Part shown: piece after piece, positions 20,588 through 33,589 of the stretch
Position numbering within the stretch: the first letter of the stretch is position 1
Layout: every line of letters starts with the position of its first letter
Assembly: GCA_025175895.1 (NCBI GenBank)
Contig: CM046000.1
Coordinates: 97,882,753 to 97,946,752 of the forward strand
Direction: 5' to 3'
Origin: Wurfbainia villosa
Lineage: Eukaryota; Streptophyta; Magnoliopsida; Zingiberales; Zingiberaceae
DNA length: 64,000 bases
Translations under genes and position numbers: made by a program
The notes under the pieces: model-generated
The model's input: only the letters and a program-made list of their open reading frames with translations
What the model was told of the DNA's origin: nothing
Database searches by the model: none

Positions 20588-21007
20588 AAAAAATTTTCTC
20601 ATATAAAAATATTTTATAAAATTATTTTAACATTTATATACAATTTCATCAGGATTGGAATGTTCTAAACAAAAATCTTAATTTCCATGTTAATAAATTT
20701 TTTTACTTCACGCTTTCATAGTTTTTCCAGCGAGATCATCATTTTCTCTGTGAAATTTGTTTATCGTTGTGCTACATCACGCTTTATCTTGACATTATTT
20801 GTCTACGGAACAAGCTTCCAAGTAAATATTTAAAACAAAGTCCCGAACGATTAACAAGATCTAGTCTCGAGGGAAAACAAAAAATTAATTTGGAATCTCT
20901 AACTTGAAAGGCTAATAAATCTCCATCTGTAAGCATTCGTCTCAGTAACTCCACTCCAATAATATCTGATGGCAAAACCTCGGTGCCATTACGGACGACA
21001 AACGGGC

Positions 21008-24000
21008 TCAAGCAGCGAAAGCAGAGAGAATGTTCTTCTTGATGATGAACTCGTCCGCCTTGACCGCGTTAATCGGCTGATACAATGTAAGAATAAGCCG
21101 CGATTAGGTTTCCAATTTATCCCCTGCATTGCATCAGATAAAGCCAGAAGAAACGTTGTGCTCACCTTCTCCAAGATGCGTTGCAAACGCTCAATTTCTT
21201 TCTTGGCGTAGTCTGCGCCTTTTTCCAAGGAGCTTTTAGCAGCCTTTAGGTAGGTCTTTCCGTACCTTAAAGTTTCACAAACCAAAGGATTAACAACAGA
21301 ACTTAAATCACAAGAAGGTAGGATTTAGGTAGCTGAATGATCAAATGTAAACGAGCAGAATATCTAAATCAGAATGTTCAGGGATGTTACTTTTTAGTAG
21401 GTTTGTGTTATTTGCCTTTATCCTTCTTATTCATCTGTGTTTGTTTTGGAGGGTGGCAAAGGAGTGAAAATGGAGCAAAATAAACGATCTAAGCGGGGAA
21501 ATTGAAGAGAACACAGCAATATGTAGTGTTGACAAGGAATGAAGAACAAATAGCAGAGAATTTTCATCTCTTCCTCTAACAATCGACTATTTTAAATAAC
21601 ACACATAAAATTTAACTCGGTGAATATTGGGCACCATCTTGAGTCCTTGACATGGCAAATGGATCTCGCAAGTCACATCTATGTATCGAAATGAGGAAGA
21701 ATGCAGCTAATCAATTCCAAAAAATTGTGGCACATATGTAAGCCACCAGAACTGATGATAGTTGACTACTAATTAGGATGGTAGACCATGTACTCTATCA
21801 TAATTCAGGGTAACTGATAAGGGTCGTGCACTTGTAAAATAAAGTCGCATGTAAGTTTTAAAGATGTAAGAGCACATTTGTAATAACATAAAAATAGTCT
21901 CTCCCTCCTGTTTTCCTCAAAACCCTTCTGTACCCACTTTGAACCCTTCTGCACCAAACGATACCATTTGCACTTGCCAACACCCTCTTTAGCACTGACA
22001 CCTCTTCAATTGACCTCCTTTCCATTGAACTTCCCTTGCTGCACTACCACCACAAGACCACCTGCACTTGCCAACAGCCCCTTTAGTTCGACACCTCTTC
22101 AATTGGCCTCCTTTCCATGGATTTTCAGCCTTTGATCCTAACACTATAGCTGCCACCTTCCTGGAATTTGTAATTCCAGCTCTCTTCCCTGGCATCGCCA
22201 AGGGTCATCAAGGCCTCTGTACTTGGCCGGATACCAGGAATTAAAAATTGAACTAAGAATAGACACCACATAATGGACAACGTTCTCATGTTTTGCCCGA
22301 GTTCTGGATGCTCCTAGGAAAAATGGAGGTTTGAGGACTAAAAAGGAGCATCAAGGATCAACAATTACACGACAAAACATTGCTTAACTGGAGTTGTTTT
22401 AAAAAAAAAAACACAACATAAACTAAAAACTATCAACTACAACATCCCAGGATCACTCCTAATCATTGCCCAACCTTATCGAGTATGATGCATTATGTTA
22501 CATATAAGGGGAGAGAAATTCTTAAATATGAGATAGAATACCCAAACAAAGTAACATGGTGTTATAAAAGAAATACATCGAAGAAAACCAGCTGACAACA
22601 CATTCAAATTCATATCCAGTAATAGTGAATGCAATAGCAAAAGACTTGAAAAATGGCTTACCTTGCAGATGGACCGGTTAGCTTTGCAACCTCCTCTTCC
22701 ATTCTAGAGAGAATTGCCTTTTGCTCATCATGGGAAGTACTCACGAACTCCTTCACTAAAGAATCCAAGCTTGCCACAATACCAGCCTGCATTAGTCAAA
22801 CTAATTTTCAAATACGCCTCAATAACAAAGTTTGTCAATATGATCCTTCACAATATATCACTCACCTGGAGAGTAAGTTGACCATTGGCGTCACGGTTAG
22901 TGCCACATTTCTCATTAATAAATTTGACAAAATCATCCAACTCACGTTCAGCCTCATAATCTTCACCGGCTTTGTTTCCCTTCGGAAAAAACTTCAAGGT
23001 AGGATAACCACTAACTCCATACCTGAAATGCAGAAGGCATCCCACTTAAGAAATTAATCTCAACACGACAAAGTTGAAAATTCTGGTCCTCCCACATAGG
23101 AGATGACTAAATAGTTTAGTATAGTGAATTTTTATACGGAATCATTCATATCTATTAAAATATTTTAGGGATAATTATTTTATCTCATAGAATAGAGTTT
23201 TATCTATTATTTTATTTCTTAGGATAAGATTTGATCTATAAGCCCTATACTTTATAAATAGGGCTTCTTCCATGTAATAAAGTAGTTCTCTTTTTTTTTT
23301 AATAAAAGAACATGATATCAGAGCGAGGTTAGAGGTTAGGTTTTCCGTTCGCGATTTTTTTTTTTCTTTTCCTTCTCCCGCTGCGAGCTAGGGCACAAGT
23401 CGGATGACGAGACCATCCGATGGCTCATGCAGCACGCGGAGCCAGCCATCATCGCCGCCACAGGGACCGGGACAATCCCCCCCATCGCCACCGTAGTCGA
23501 CGGCGCAATCAAGATCCCTACGCCTCGAACCCTCCCTCCTCCTTCGGCACAACCCGCCCCACCTCGTAAGAGTGGCAAAAGACGTTCTTGGTGTGATCAT
23601 TGTCACCGACCAGGACACATGATTAATAAATATTGGAGTCTCCATGGTCGACCTCCTCGTGTTGCTCAGATCGCCCAGAGTTCGATCGCTTCTTCAGCTT
23701 CCACTTCACAGTTGACACCGGATACGACTCGACCTCCTTCCTATGATGACTTTCTGAAATGGTATGAGGATCGACGGGATTCTAATTCCTCTGCTACTGT
23801 TACACAAGCTGGTAATTCCTTTGCTAGCATATCTCGCTCTTTGAGTCCTTAGGTACTTGACTCTAGGGCCGCCGATCATATCACTGGTAATAAATCTCTT
23901 TTTTCTTCACTATCTACTTCCGATTATTTACCCTTTGTCACTATGACAAATGGTTCTCAAATTCAGTCCCAAGGTATTGGTGTTGTTCATCCTTCTCCAT

Positions 24001-27000
24001 CTCTTTCCATTCATAATGTTCTTTATATTCCCAGAGCTCCCTTTAATTTGTTATCAATAAGTCAGCTTACTCAATCTCTTGATTGTGTCATCTCGTTTAC
24101 TAGATCTTCAGTGTCATTACAGGACCGGAGTACGGGGAGGATGATTGGCTTCGGATGTGAGTCTCATGGCCTATATCGACTTCACCAAGCCTCTCTTGTT
24201 GGTTCGGCGGCGGCATCTCCGCTTGTTATTCATGCTCAGTTGGGACATCCTGGTCTTGATAAGTTAAAACAATTACATCCTAGTCTTTCTCACTTAGAGT
24301 CTTTATCTTGTGAGTCGTGTCAGTTAGGTAAGCATATTCGTAGTTCGTTTTCTCCTCGCATTATAAATCGGGCTACGTCTCCCTTTGCTTTGGTTCATTC
24401 CGATGTTTGGGGTCCGAGTCGTGTTTCTTCTACATTGGGATCACGATATTTTGTTACCTTTATAGACGATTTTTTCCCATTGTACTTGGTTATATCTGAT
24501 GAAAGATCGTTCAGAATTATTTTCTATTTTTCAGTCTTTTTTTAATGAAGTCAAAACACAATTTGGTATCACTCTTCGATCCTTGCAGAGTGATAATGCA
24601 CGTGAGTATCTATCTACTCCATTTCGGACCTTCTTGGCATCTCACGGCGTGTTACATCGGACGTCTTGTCCTCATACCCCCTAACAGAATAGAGTTGCAA
24701 AACGCAAGAATCGTCATCTTCTCGAGACCACCCAGATTCTTCTCCTCCACTCTCACGTTCCTCTTCATTTTTGGGGTGACACAGTACTTACTGTATGTTA
24801 TCTCATCAATCGCATGCCTTCCTCTACTTTACAAGATCAAATACCTCATCATGTACTTTATCCAAATCGGTCCCTTCATCCTTTACCACCTAGGGTCTTC
24901 GGTTCTACATGTTTTGTTCATGCTCTTGATCCTGGTATTGATAAACTCTCTCCTCGGTCGCATAAATATGTTTTTCTTGGATATCCACGGTCTCAGAAAA
25001 GGTACAAGTGTTATTCTCCTACTCTTCATCGGTATTTCATCTCTGCTGATGTCACATTTTTTGATTCAGTTCCTTTCTTTGGGCCTTCAGAGTCGTCGTC
25101 TGAGTTTCCTCCTTCTATGCCTGCACCAGTCTTTTATCCTCTGGAGGATTCTCTATCACCCTCAACCCCAATTTCTCCTCCGTTGCTGGTTTATCAACGT
25201 CGTCTTCAGCGTACTTTGCCGTCGCCCAACACCGACTCTGTCATTGAATCATCTCTGGAGCCAGGTCCTCCGCCCCTTCCTCCGATACAGTCTTCTGAAT
25301 CTGATATTCCCATTGCACTTCGGAAAAGTATACGTTCCACTCGTAATCCTTCTCCTCATTATGTGTCTTTGAGTTACCATCCATCGTCTTTCTCCTTCCT
25401 ATTATTTTTGTATTTCCTCCTTGTCGTCTGTTTCTCTTCCGAAGACTGCAGGAGATGCATTTGCCCATCCAGGATGGAAACAGGCTATTCTGGACGAAAT
25501 GAGTGTCTTACGGAGTTGTGGGAATTGGGACCTCGTTCCTCTACCACCAGAAAAGTCAGTTGTTGGTTGTCGATGGGTATATACAATGAAGGTTGGTCCA
25601 GACGAAATGGTTGATCGACTTGAAGCTCGTCTTGTTGCTAAAGGCTATACTCGGATCTTTAGATTGGATTATGGGGATACTTTTTCCCCTATTGCTAAGA
25701 TGTCCTCTATACACCTATTCATGTCCATTGCTGCAATTCAACACTGGCCTCTTTATCAATTAGACATCAAGAATGCGTTTTTACATGGTGACCTGCTCGA
25801 AGAAGTCTACATGGAGCAACCTCCGTGTTTTGTTACTCAGGGGGGAGTCTTCTGGTCTTGTATGTCGCTTGTGGAAATCTTTATATGGTCTCAAGCAGTC
25901 ACCCAAAGCATGGTTCGGTAGATTCAGTATTGTAATTCAACAGTTCAGCATGACTCGGAGCGAGACTGACCATTCTATCTTTTATCCCCACTCATCTACT
26001 GGTTACATCTACCTAGTGGTTTATGTTGATAATATTGTCATCACAGACAGTGATCATCTCGGGATTTCACAGTTAAAACAACATCTTTTCAAATATTTCT
26101 AGACAAAGGATCTCGGCAGACTCAAATATTTCTTGGGGATAGAAGTAGCATAGTCCAGAAGTGGGATCATTATATCCCAAAGGAAGTATGCAATGAATAT
26201 TCTAGAAGAAACAGGAATGTTAAACTCAAAAACAGTTGACAACTCTATGGATCATAATGTCAAGCTCCTACCAAATCAGGGGGAGCCTCTACCAGATCCC
26301 GAACGATACAGGCGATTAGTAGGGAGACTAAGCTATCTTACCGTTACTCGTCCAGATATCTCATTTGCAGTAAGTGTAGTAAGTAAGTTTCTCAATTCTC
26401 CGTGTAAAGAACATTGGGATGCTGTGATTCACATTGTTCGATATATCAGAGGCACTCCAGGAAAAGGTCTTTTGTTCGAAAACAAAGGACATATTCGAGT
26501 TATAGGATATTCTGATGCAGATTGGGCAGGATCTCCCATTGATAGACGATCTACCTCCGATTTTTGTATATTTGTCGAAGGTAACCTTGTTTCTTGGAAA
26601 AACCAAAAGCAAAATGTTGTGGCAAGATCCAGTGCAGAGGCAGAGTATCGAGCTATGACCATCGCCAATCAAGAGCTTATATGGCTCAAACAATTACTTC
26701 AGGAGCTGAGGTTTGGAGATGTTACACAAATGTCACTTATATGTGATAACCAGGCCGCTATGCATATCACGTCAAATCCAGTTTTTCATGAGAGGACAAA
26801 GCATATTGAAGTCGACTATCACTTTATCAGAGAGAAAATCATATCTGGAAAATATCTACCAATTTTGTTAACTCATATAATCAGCTAACAGATATATTAA
26901 CTAAGTCTCTGAAAGGTCCTCGAATTGATTACATATGTAACAAGCTGCGCGCATATAATTTATATGCTTCAGCTTAAGGGGGAGTATTAGAATATCCTAG

Positions 27001-29286
27001 GGATAATTATTTTATCTCCTAGGATAGAGTTTTATCCATTATTTTATTTCTTAGGATAAAGTTTGATCTATAAGCCCTATACTTTATAAATAGGACTTCT
27101 TCCATGTAATAAAGTAGTTCTCTTTTTTTTTTATAAAAGAACAAACCAAATTATTACCAACACCCTATCATAGTAAGGATGATATACTAAAAAATAGCAA
27201 AACAAATCGGCTGAAGAGGACTTCATCATGATAATTTGAGAAATAATAATGATTAAGCACAAAGTATAGCAGGTCATAATGCACATTTTCACACGATTTT
27301 CATGTCAGATTAATGTTGGATAAGGTTGGAAACATTTTTGGATCACACTTCTAATACATCAACTTTCAACCTCAATTTGCTAGCTAATGGCATAAAGAAC
27401 CAGATTCTAGATTGTGATCGTGTATGAAACTTAACAGTGTACACCATATGAAATCAAGACTTACTTTTCTGCTAAATCTTTGTATTTATCAGCATCCAAG
27501 TTAGCGATGACAACATCCTCTTCTAATTTGTATGCATTGGCTAACTTCTCATATGTCTGCACCATAACAAAACAGGTTAGATCTAGTAATTTCATAATTA
27601 AAAACATGCCAAAATGACCTTAGGTTAATCAAAGGCTTAAGCATTGTATCAACTAAAATACTCACAGGAGCAAGATGCTTGCAGTGGCCACACCTGTTCA
27701 ATAGTGAATGAGGAAAAGTATATAATGCAACAAATGGAAAGAAAAAAAAAGAACCTCAGCAAATACACTAACCATGGTGCATAGAATTCAACAAGAACAT
27801 CTTTATTAACATCAAGGACAATCTGGTCAAATGTCTCTGGAGTCAATACTACTACATTAGAAGGGATAGTTGCTAGTTTCACATTTGTTCCTACAACAAT
27901 AAGCCCACAGATAAACGGGAAAAAAATTAATTCAGGTGAAGGAAGAATATTTGACCGTATCTGGAATTGTCGTTTCAAGAATTTTAGTAAATATAATTTG
28001 CATTGTACCTCCTTCAGTATTCAGAAACTCAACAAGTGCTTCTGCAGTTCGTGGACCTTCGTATCTGCATGATTATTCATATTTATTATGCACCATATAG
28101 AAAGAAGACTGTTCTGCAAAAGATCAAAGAAAAACATAAAACCAAAATGATGCATAGCATTCCAGGACATGATCATACTCACTTTTTTGGTTCCAAGGAC
28201 CCTTTAGGAAACCACTGAATTGTTGGGTATCCTGACACTCCGTACTTACTGCATAAGCTCTTATGTTCGTCACAGTCCACCTAAATATAAGAAGAAAAGG
28301 AAGTATATGAAGACCAATTACTATATAGCACACTGATGTAATGCGCGAGATTTAGATTCAGAGAAAAGATAAATCCAAAAAAGGAATGTGAGTATGTCCT
28401 ATTCAGCAAACGGGATGATGGTTCTTGGCCTGATTTAGAACGATGCTAACCTTCCCAATCAAAACAGATTTAGCCTTTTTAAAGCTCGATCCAAGCTTTT
28501 CATACTCAGGGGCAAGCTTCTTACAGTGTCCACACCTGCGACAAAATGGTATTAGAAGGGCTAAAATTATGCTATTGGAAAGGCAATATCTTGAAAAAAA
28601 TATATACACACACACAGATCCTTTGCTTTAAACTAGATACTCATTAATGGAGTCTTCATTCACCTTCTATAGTCTTGGCAAACTATAAGTTATAAGAATC
28701 GATCATGTACAGTGCATTTCTAGTGTATCTTCTAAAGAAAAATACAAGTTACGGTTTCAATTTCCACACAATAAGAAACAATGGTTAAGAGCAAACAAGA
28801 ATTTCGACGTCAAAGGAGTAGTAACCACAGAAGTAGGTTTCGATTTCCGAACAATAAGCTAAGCTAAATATGAGACAATTTCAAGTTCAAAATTTTCCGT
28901 CAAATGCGAAGTCAGCGTCCCCAAATCCATCACGAAAATGACAAAGACCCACCGAAAATCAACAACCTCAAATCAGACCATTTAGACCATCAAGGATCTG
29001 ACTGAAAGATTCTTCCGGGTGGAGGTTGCAAAAACCTCAGCAGTCAGCAGATCATCCAGAGTTATAAAGAAATAGAACATAATAAGCATGATCAGGAAGG
29101 AAGGAAAAAAAAGAAGAAGGAATACCATGGGGCGTAGAATTCGACAAGGGCACCACGATCCTGGCCGACCTCCTTCTCAAAATTGGCCTCGGTGAGGACG
29201 TACACGTCGCCGTCGGCGAAGGCGTAGGCGAAGAGCAAAGCTAGATTTACGGCTCCAAGAGCAAACCAAATCTGAGATCGCCCCAT
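21008..29286 (-). CDS. PDIL2: Protein disulfide isomerase-like 2 (PDIL2-type) gene, 11 coding exons
   Basis: ER thiol oxidoreductase that forms and rearranges disulfides in secretory proteins. Coding exons: 29,286-29,126; 28,535-28,451; 28,280-28,183; 28,064-28,009; 27,890-27,773; 27,693-27,666; 27,556-27,465; 23,022-22,866; 22,786-22,662; 21,265-21,166; 21,076-21,008. All have GT-AG borders and consistent phases, totalling 1,089 nt (362 aa), the usual family length. Residues 1 to about 24 form a signal peptide. Two thioredoxin domains each carry W-C-G-H-C-K (Cys55/Cys58 and Cys174/Cys177), both split by an intron after TG of the Trp codon. The C-terminal ERp29-like helical domain (about 265-355) ends in S-A-F-A-A without KDEL, as in other PDIL2 proteins. 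Exon 6 is only 28 nt. Intron 7 is about 4.4 kb because it contains a copia element. Confidence 0.95.
21266..22661 (-). other. PDIL2 intron 9 with a local duplication
   Basis: A 1.4-kb intron. Within it, the stretch around 21,968-22,025 and that around 22,058-22,120 are similar direct copies (cacttgccaaca, then cacctcttcaattg, then cctcctttccat). No gene is present. Confidence 0.55.
23153..23313 (+). repeat. 5' LTR of the intronic copia element
   Basis: About 161 bp beginning tattaaaatattttaggg and ending aaaagaaca. It matches 26,985-27,143 with several substitutions, so the insertion is not recent. It contains tttataaatagg (around 23,254) as a likely TATA box. Confidence 0.85.
23314..23325 (+). 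other. tRNA-Met primer-binding site of the intronic copia
   Basis: Tgatatcagagc: one change from the tRNA-Met complement TGGTATCAGAGC, immediately after the 5' LTR. Confidence 0.75.
23427..26888 (+). pseudogene. Copia gag-pol remnant (zinc knuckle, PR, INT, RT, RNase H)
   Basis: Order of domains is PR-INT-RT-RH, the copia order. Gag tail with C-D-H-C-x4-H-x4-Y (23,600-23,640), where the last knuckle Cys has become Tyr. Protease L-D-S-R-A-A-D-H at about 23,868, where the catalytic D-S-G has become D-S-R. Integrase HHCC zinc region (H-A-Q-L-G-H-P, C-E-S-C, near 24,230-24,320) and H-S-D-V-W-G-P (24,400). RT G-C-R-W-V-Y, K-N-A-F-L-H-G, then Y-V-D-N-I-V-I near 26,020. RNase H with Y-S-D-A-D-W-A-G and R-S-S-A-E-A-E-Y-R-A to 26,888. 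At least four frame breaks make it non-functional. Confidence 0.85.
26985..27143 (+). repeat. 3' LTR of the intronic copia element
   Basis: About 159 bp, tattagaatatcctaggg to aaaagaaca, preceded by the polypurine tract at 26,976-26,984. Confidence 0.85.
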
Positions 29287-29726
29287 TCTTCTTCTCCGTC
29301 GTCCCCGGATCGAACTAACAGTAGAGATTGCTTGATGCACGAGGGCGGCGATTGCTTTATAGACTTTTGCGTAGATCTAATGTTGACCGTGGTAGATCCA
29401 AAGGTGGAGATTGCTCGATACACCTCGTCGAGAGACAAATTCACCGTCCGATCAGGTTTCACAATTCGGTCAGGATTCTTTTCTGGGCTTTAATAATTTT
29501 ATCATTAGGCAGATGGTAAAATCCGTACGCTTTACTTGTAACGGTCGATCTTATCTAACGGTCTCTGTAGATCTATCCCACGATTATTATTAAATAGATA
29601 ATTTACGAGATTCTATGGACTTTGACATAGTACTTAAGACACATAAAAATCATCTGAATTTAAAAAAAAAACTTTAAACCTCCTCCGATTCTATCTTATG
29701 CATAAGTTTCATCGTATTTTAATCAT

Positions 29727-29735
29727 CACGTCATC
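29727..29735 (-). promoter_or_regulatory. UPR-element-like GATGACGTG upstream of PDIL2
   Basis: In gene orientation it reads GATGACGTG, the core bound by ER-stress bZIP factors (bZIP60/bZIP17 type) in plant chaperone promoters, 441 bp upstream of the ATG. PDI genes are commonly ER-stress induced. A 9-bp match can occur by chance. Confidence 0.3.
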
Positions 29736-29739
29736 CCCA

Positions 29740-32700
29740 TGAGTTTTATGATTCCTATTGATCCTAATCATTAATCACAAACGATATTTTTATCCAATCA
29801 ATAATAAATAGACATTTCAAAAAATTTTATAATCTCATAAAATTAATCTTTATTTTTTGAAATAATTTTATTATCTATGCTGATCGCTTGATCCAACGAG
29901 GAGGACATCAATAATTTTATCACAAAAGATAAAATTCATCATCCTAACCGTTCCTAACAAAAGATAAAATTCTTATCGATTGATCCCACCACAATTATAA
30001 AAAAAAAATCATAAAAAATATTTTGTCCAATATTAACACGGCCAAAAAATAAACATAGTAAAAAAGAAGAATTTTTTCTCTATCTCATAACATGTTCATC
30101 TAGTCCCCTTCTGAGTATAATATGTTTGTCAAAATATTTAATGATAAAAATTTTATGAATATAGGATCATTTGATTATTTTTAAAAATCAATTTGGATCG
30201 TGAATATAAATAATCGTATGCATTTTTAAATTTATTGATGGATAAATTAAAAAAATCATCTGCATGGAATAAATTTTAAATATTTAAATTAAAAAAAAAC
30301 AAAACAAGATATATCCATCTGGTTAATTGGGTATAGTCCAATCCAGACACTACGTTGAATTAAATTCATCACAATTCGTCAAGAGTTAAATTTAATTTAA
30401 TTTAATTTTAAAATATTCAAACCGAACATGTAGATCACCGATGGTCTTGACATCGCCTAAGACCGAATTGGGCTTGTCAAGGAGGACGAGAGGGTGGGTT
30501 CCATCTGGCACAGTGGTTTCTTTGTATGGAAAAGATCAAGGGGCCAGTGCAGACATTTTATATCCATTGTAAAACTCAATTCTATATATAATTTGCTCAT
30601 TTTATTATTTTCATAATATTTTTTTACTCTTCTCTTTAGATTTCATAATTTCAATCATTTTCAGTTTTGATTCTCTAATTTCAATGGAAGATGATTCATT
30701 TTGTTCTTGATTATCATTTTGAATGTTGATCTTAAATTTGAGGAGTTTTAGTTCATCAATGATGAATCAGAATAATTTTCGACAATCGACATACAGAGAA
30801 GTATCAGAACTTTCAAGACGTGGAATTATTTATATTTCAAATCATTAATTTATTAAATATTTTGAGAAAGTCATTCTTTCCTCCAAAGAAATATGGGTAA
30901 AATATAAATATTACAATGTTTCATATAAATTCAATCGAGCAACAATTATGAGTTGTTAAAGCAACGCGTCAAAACAAAGCACTTGACGAAATTTAAAATC
31001 GATCATTCTCAAATACAACTTTCTAAATTTATTTCGAAGATACAAATGCAAATTTATTTAAATATTTTAATATTAAATTAAGAGAATCGATAGCTAGATT
31101 CATTTATGTAAAACAATTTTCATTTAGTTTTGAATTTAAATACACTTTTGAATTTTTTTTGTTAAGAATCCCTTAATTAATCGGTTAAATGTATTCATAA
31201 AACTATACTTATACAATTAAAAAATTAAATAGTAAAGTAATTTTATATTCATATATTTGGAGTGATCATAAGTAAATTCTATTCCATATGGATGTGTGAT
31301 TTGTCATTGGATCGACAATTCCTAATCAATTCAAATTTTTTTGATGAATTATATATTGTTTATAATATTTTTTAATTATTATATTTAATTTTAGAACAAT
31401 ATAAATTAATTAATAAAATATTTTTAATTTCATTTAATAATATTAATTTTAATACCACAAGTATATATATATATGGACTTAAATTAATTTATTAATCGGT
31501 GATGTATTTTTTCATCATATTTTATGTACTAAAGATGGATTAAAAATTAAAAAAATAAAATTAATTAAAATTATTATTTCTTATTTATGATTACATCTTA
31601 ATATAATAAAATAATGGAGTGAATTTTATAAAATTAATAAAAAAATTGAAATTCAATATATCAATTACTGCAAATTTCATTTCAATATAGAAAAATATTA
31701 TATTCATTTTTACTCAAGTTAATAATCTTAATATATATTTATTTTAATATCAATATAATATATATAATAACATTTGTAAAATTTTAAATTTGACATTTAT
31801 TATTAGTCTTCTCATTTAATTATAATGAATTTTTATAATATATCTTTAATTTTGAATAAATATATTAATGATGAATTTTAAAATATATATATAATAAAAT
31901 AAGGGAAGAAAAAAAATCATAAAAATTTAAAAATTTAAATAACTTTAAAAAAAGAAGAAAAATATTTAAAAATGTATTTTGAAAACTATAAAAATTTATA
32001 TTAATATCAAATATTACATATATCAAATTTGTAAAAAAAAAATATAATCCAAGTAGAAATTAAATTATTTTATCTCGATTATAGCAAGTTTGTTTAATAC
32101 TTCACTTAATTCCCTCGGCATTAACAAAACCAAACTTTTATAAAATAGAGACATTACAGTCAGTTTTATGAGAAAATAGTTTGGTTGTGACCATATCTCT
32201 TCTAATAAATTTCATTTAATACTTTTATAATTTTATAATTCTAAAAATTCATTCCCTTATAATATAATAATAACCTAAATATTGATTTAGGACGCCTAAA
32301 ATAATGACTATGCGAATGAACATTAGAATTTTTATTTTTATTTCATAATTTTAAATAAATTATGAAACTATGATAATAGGTATCATATTCATAATTTTTA
32401 AACAAATCAAGCATAAAGAATTTGGTAGTGTTTTGTATATAATACTATAACAACAATCAAAACTTATCGAATCAATTATATGAATCTTTCTATACAATTA
32501 TATTTCATATTATATTATTATCTATATTTAAATAAATTTTATTTTATTGTTGCTAATCAAATCTAGTTTTTCAACTTCGACTTTCTCTTTAATGCTATCT
32601 TTTTTTTATTCTGTTCAATGTCCATATATCCATCTTAACAGTTTCATCCTTAACTTTTATCTTCTCGTATGCTTAAGTTATAACTCAACATTGTTGGTGC

Positions 32701-33589
32701 AAATATTTTTGTAAATTTTATCTTTTTTTTTTTTCACGTGCTTAAGTCATAATTCAATATTGTTGGTTTAAATAAAATTCATATATCTCTACAATGATAT
32801 AAGTTCACTTTAGACCTAAATACTCATGATTTTATTTTTAGGTTATATCTAAAAAGTCTCATACTAATGAAGATATTTTTTCATCTTATAAGCACGTGAT
32901 ATTTTTCACATGGAACTTTGATTATATTTTCAATACTCCCAACAAACATTTAGTATCATATAACATAATATGTCTAATTAGCCATTATTATGTTTTTTTT
33001 TTTTAAATTTTAAAGATATTTTACGATCACATAAAATAGACGACCATCACAATGTTTTGCTATATATAATTAAAAAATTATTTGTACGAAATTTTAAAAA
33101 TTCTAAAACGTTTTCAGCATATAATTAATTATCATGTTCAAATTGGCCACAAAACTATTAATTAGTTCCTAAAATGGCATGTTAATTTTAATATAAAATA
33201 GTTCGCCCTATACGATAGGTTAAAAAGTACTTTTTATATTTAACATTTAATTATCTACAAAAGTTTTAAAAATCATGAGTAGATAATGTGATATTTTTAT
33301 ATATTATTCTAGGAGATGAATCATTGTATGATGCATAATGCAATTTATTTATTTATTTTCATTTATATCTAAAAAGATTAACGAAATAGAAATAGAAATA
33401 GCATAAACTATGAGAAAATTTAAAATTTAAAAAAGTAATTATTTATTTTTGGATAGATGAGTTATCATCTATTCAATACTTAACATAACATATGGACGTT
33501 TGATTGTTGAATTACAAGAATTGGCAATCTGATCCCGCCCTTCACCTTCGAGGCAAAGATCCAGACTCCATCTCATCTTGCAGTCTCCG
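29740..33589. other. Very AT-rich intergenic region
   Basis: Nothing recognisable. Long A/T homopolymers and short TA runs throughout and no credible open frame. It separates the PDIL2 promoter from the 3' end of the xylosidase gene. Confidence 0.55.

Larger units (their letters stand above)
23153..27143 (+). mobile_element. Ty1/copia retrotransposon with short LTRs in PDIL2 intron 7
   Basis: A 4.0-kb element opposite in orientation to the host gene. Two similar LTRs of about 160 bp flank a gag-pol region; a tRNA-Met-like primer site follows the 5' LTR and a purine tract (ttaagggggag) precedes the 3' LTR. Very short LTRs with tRNA-Met priming fit the Ale/Retrofit type of copia elements. The coding region has numerous frameshifts and stops. 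I could not find a clean 5-bp target duplication. Confidence 0.88.

Noticed and set aside
24545..25372. A 275-codon plus-strand frame within the intronic copia
   Set aside because: It is the wrong frame of the integrase/RT region (hydrophobic, low complexity); the true frame runs in pieces alongside.
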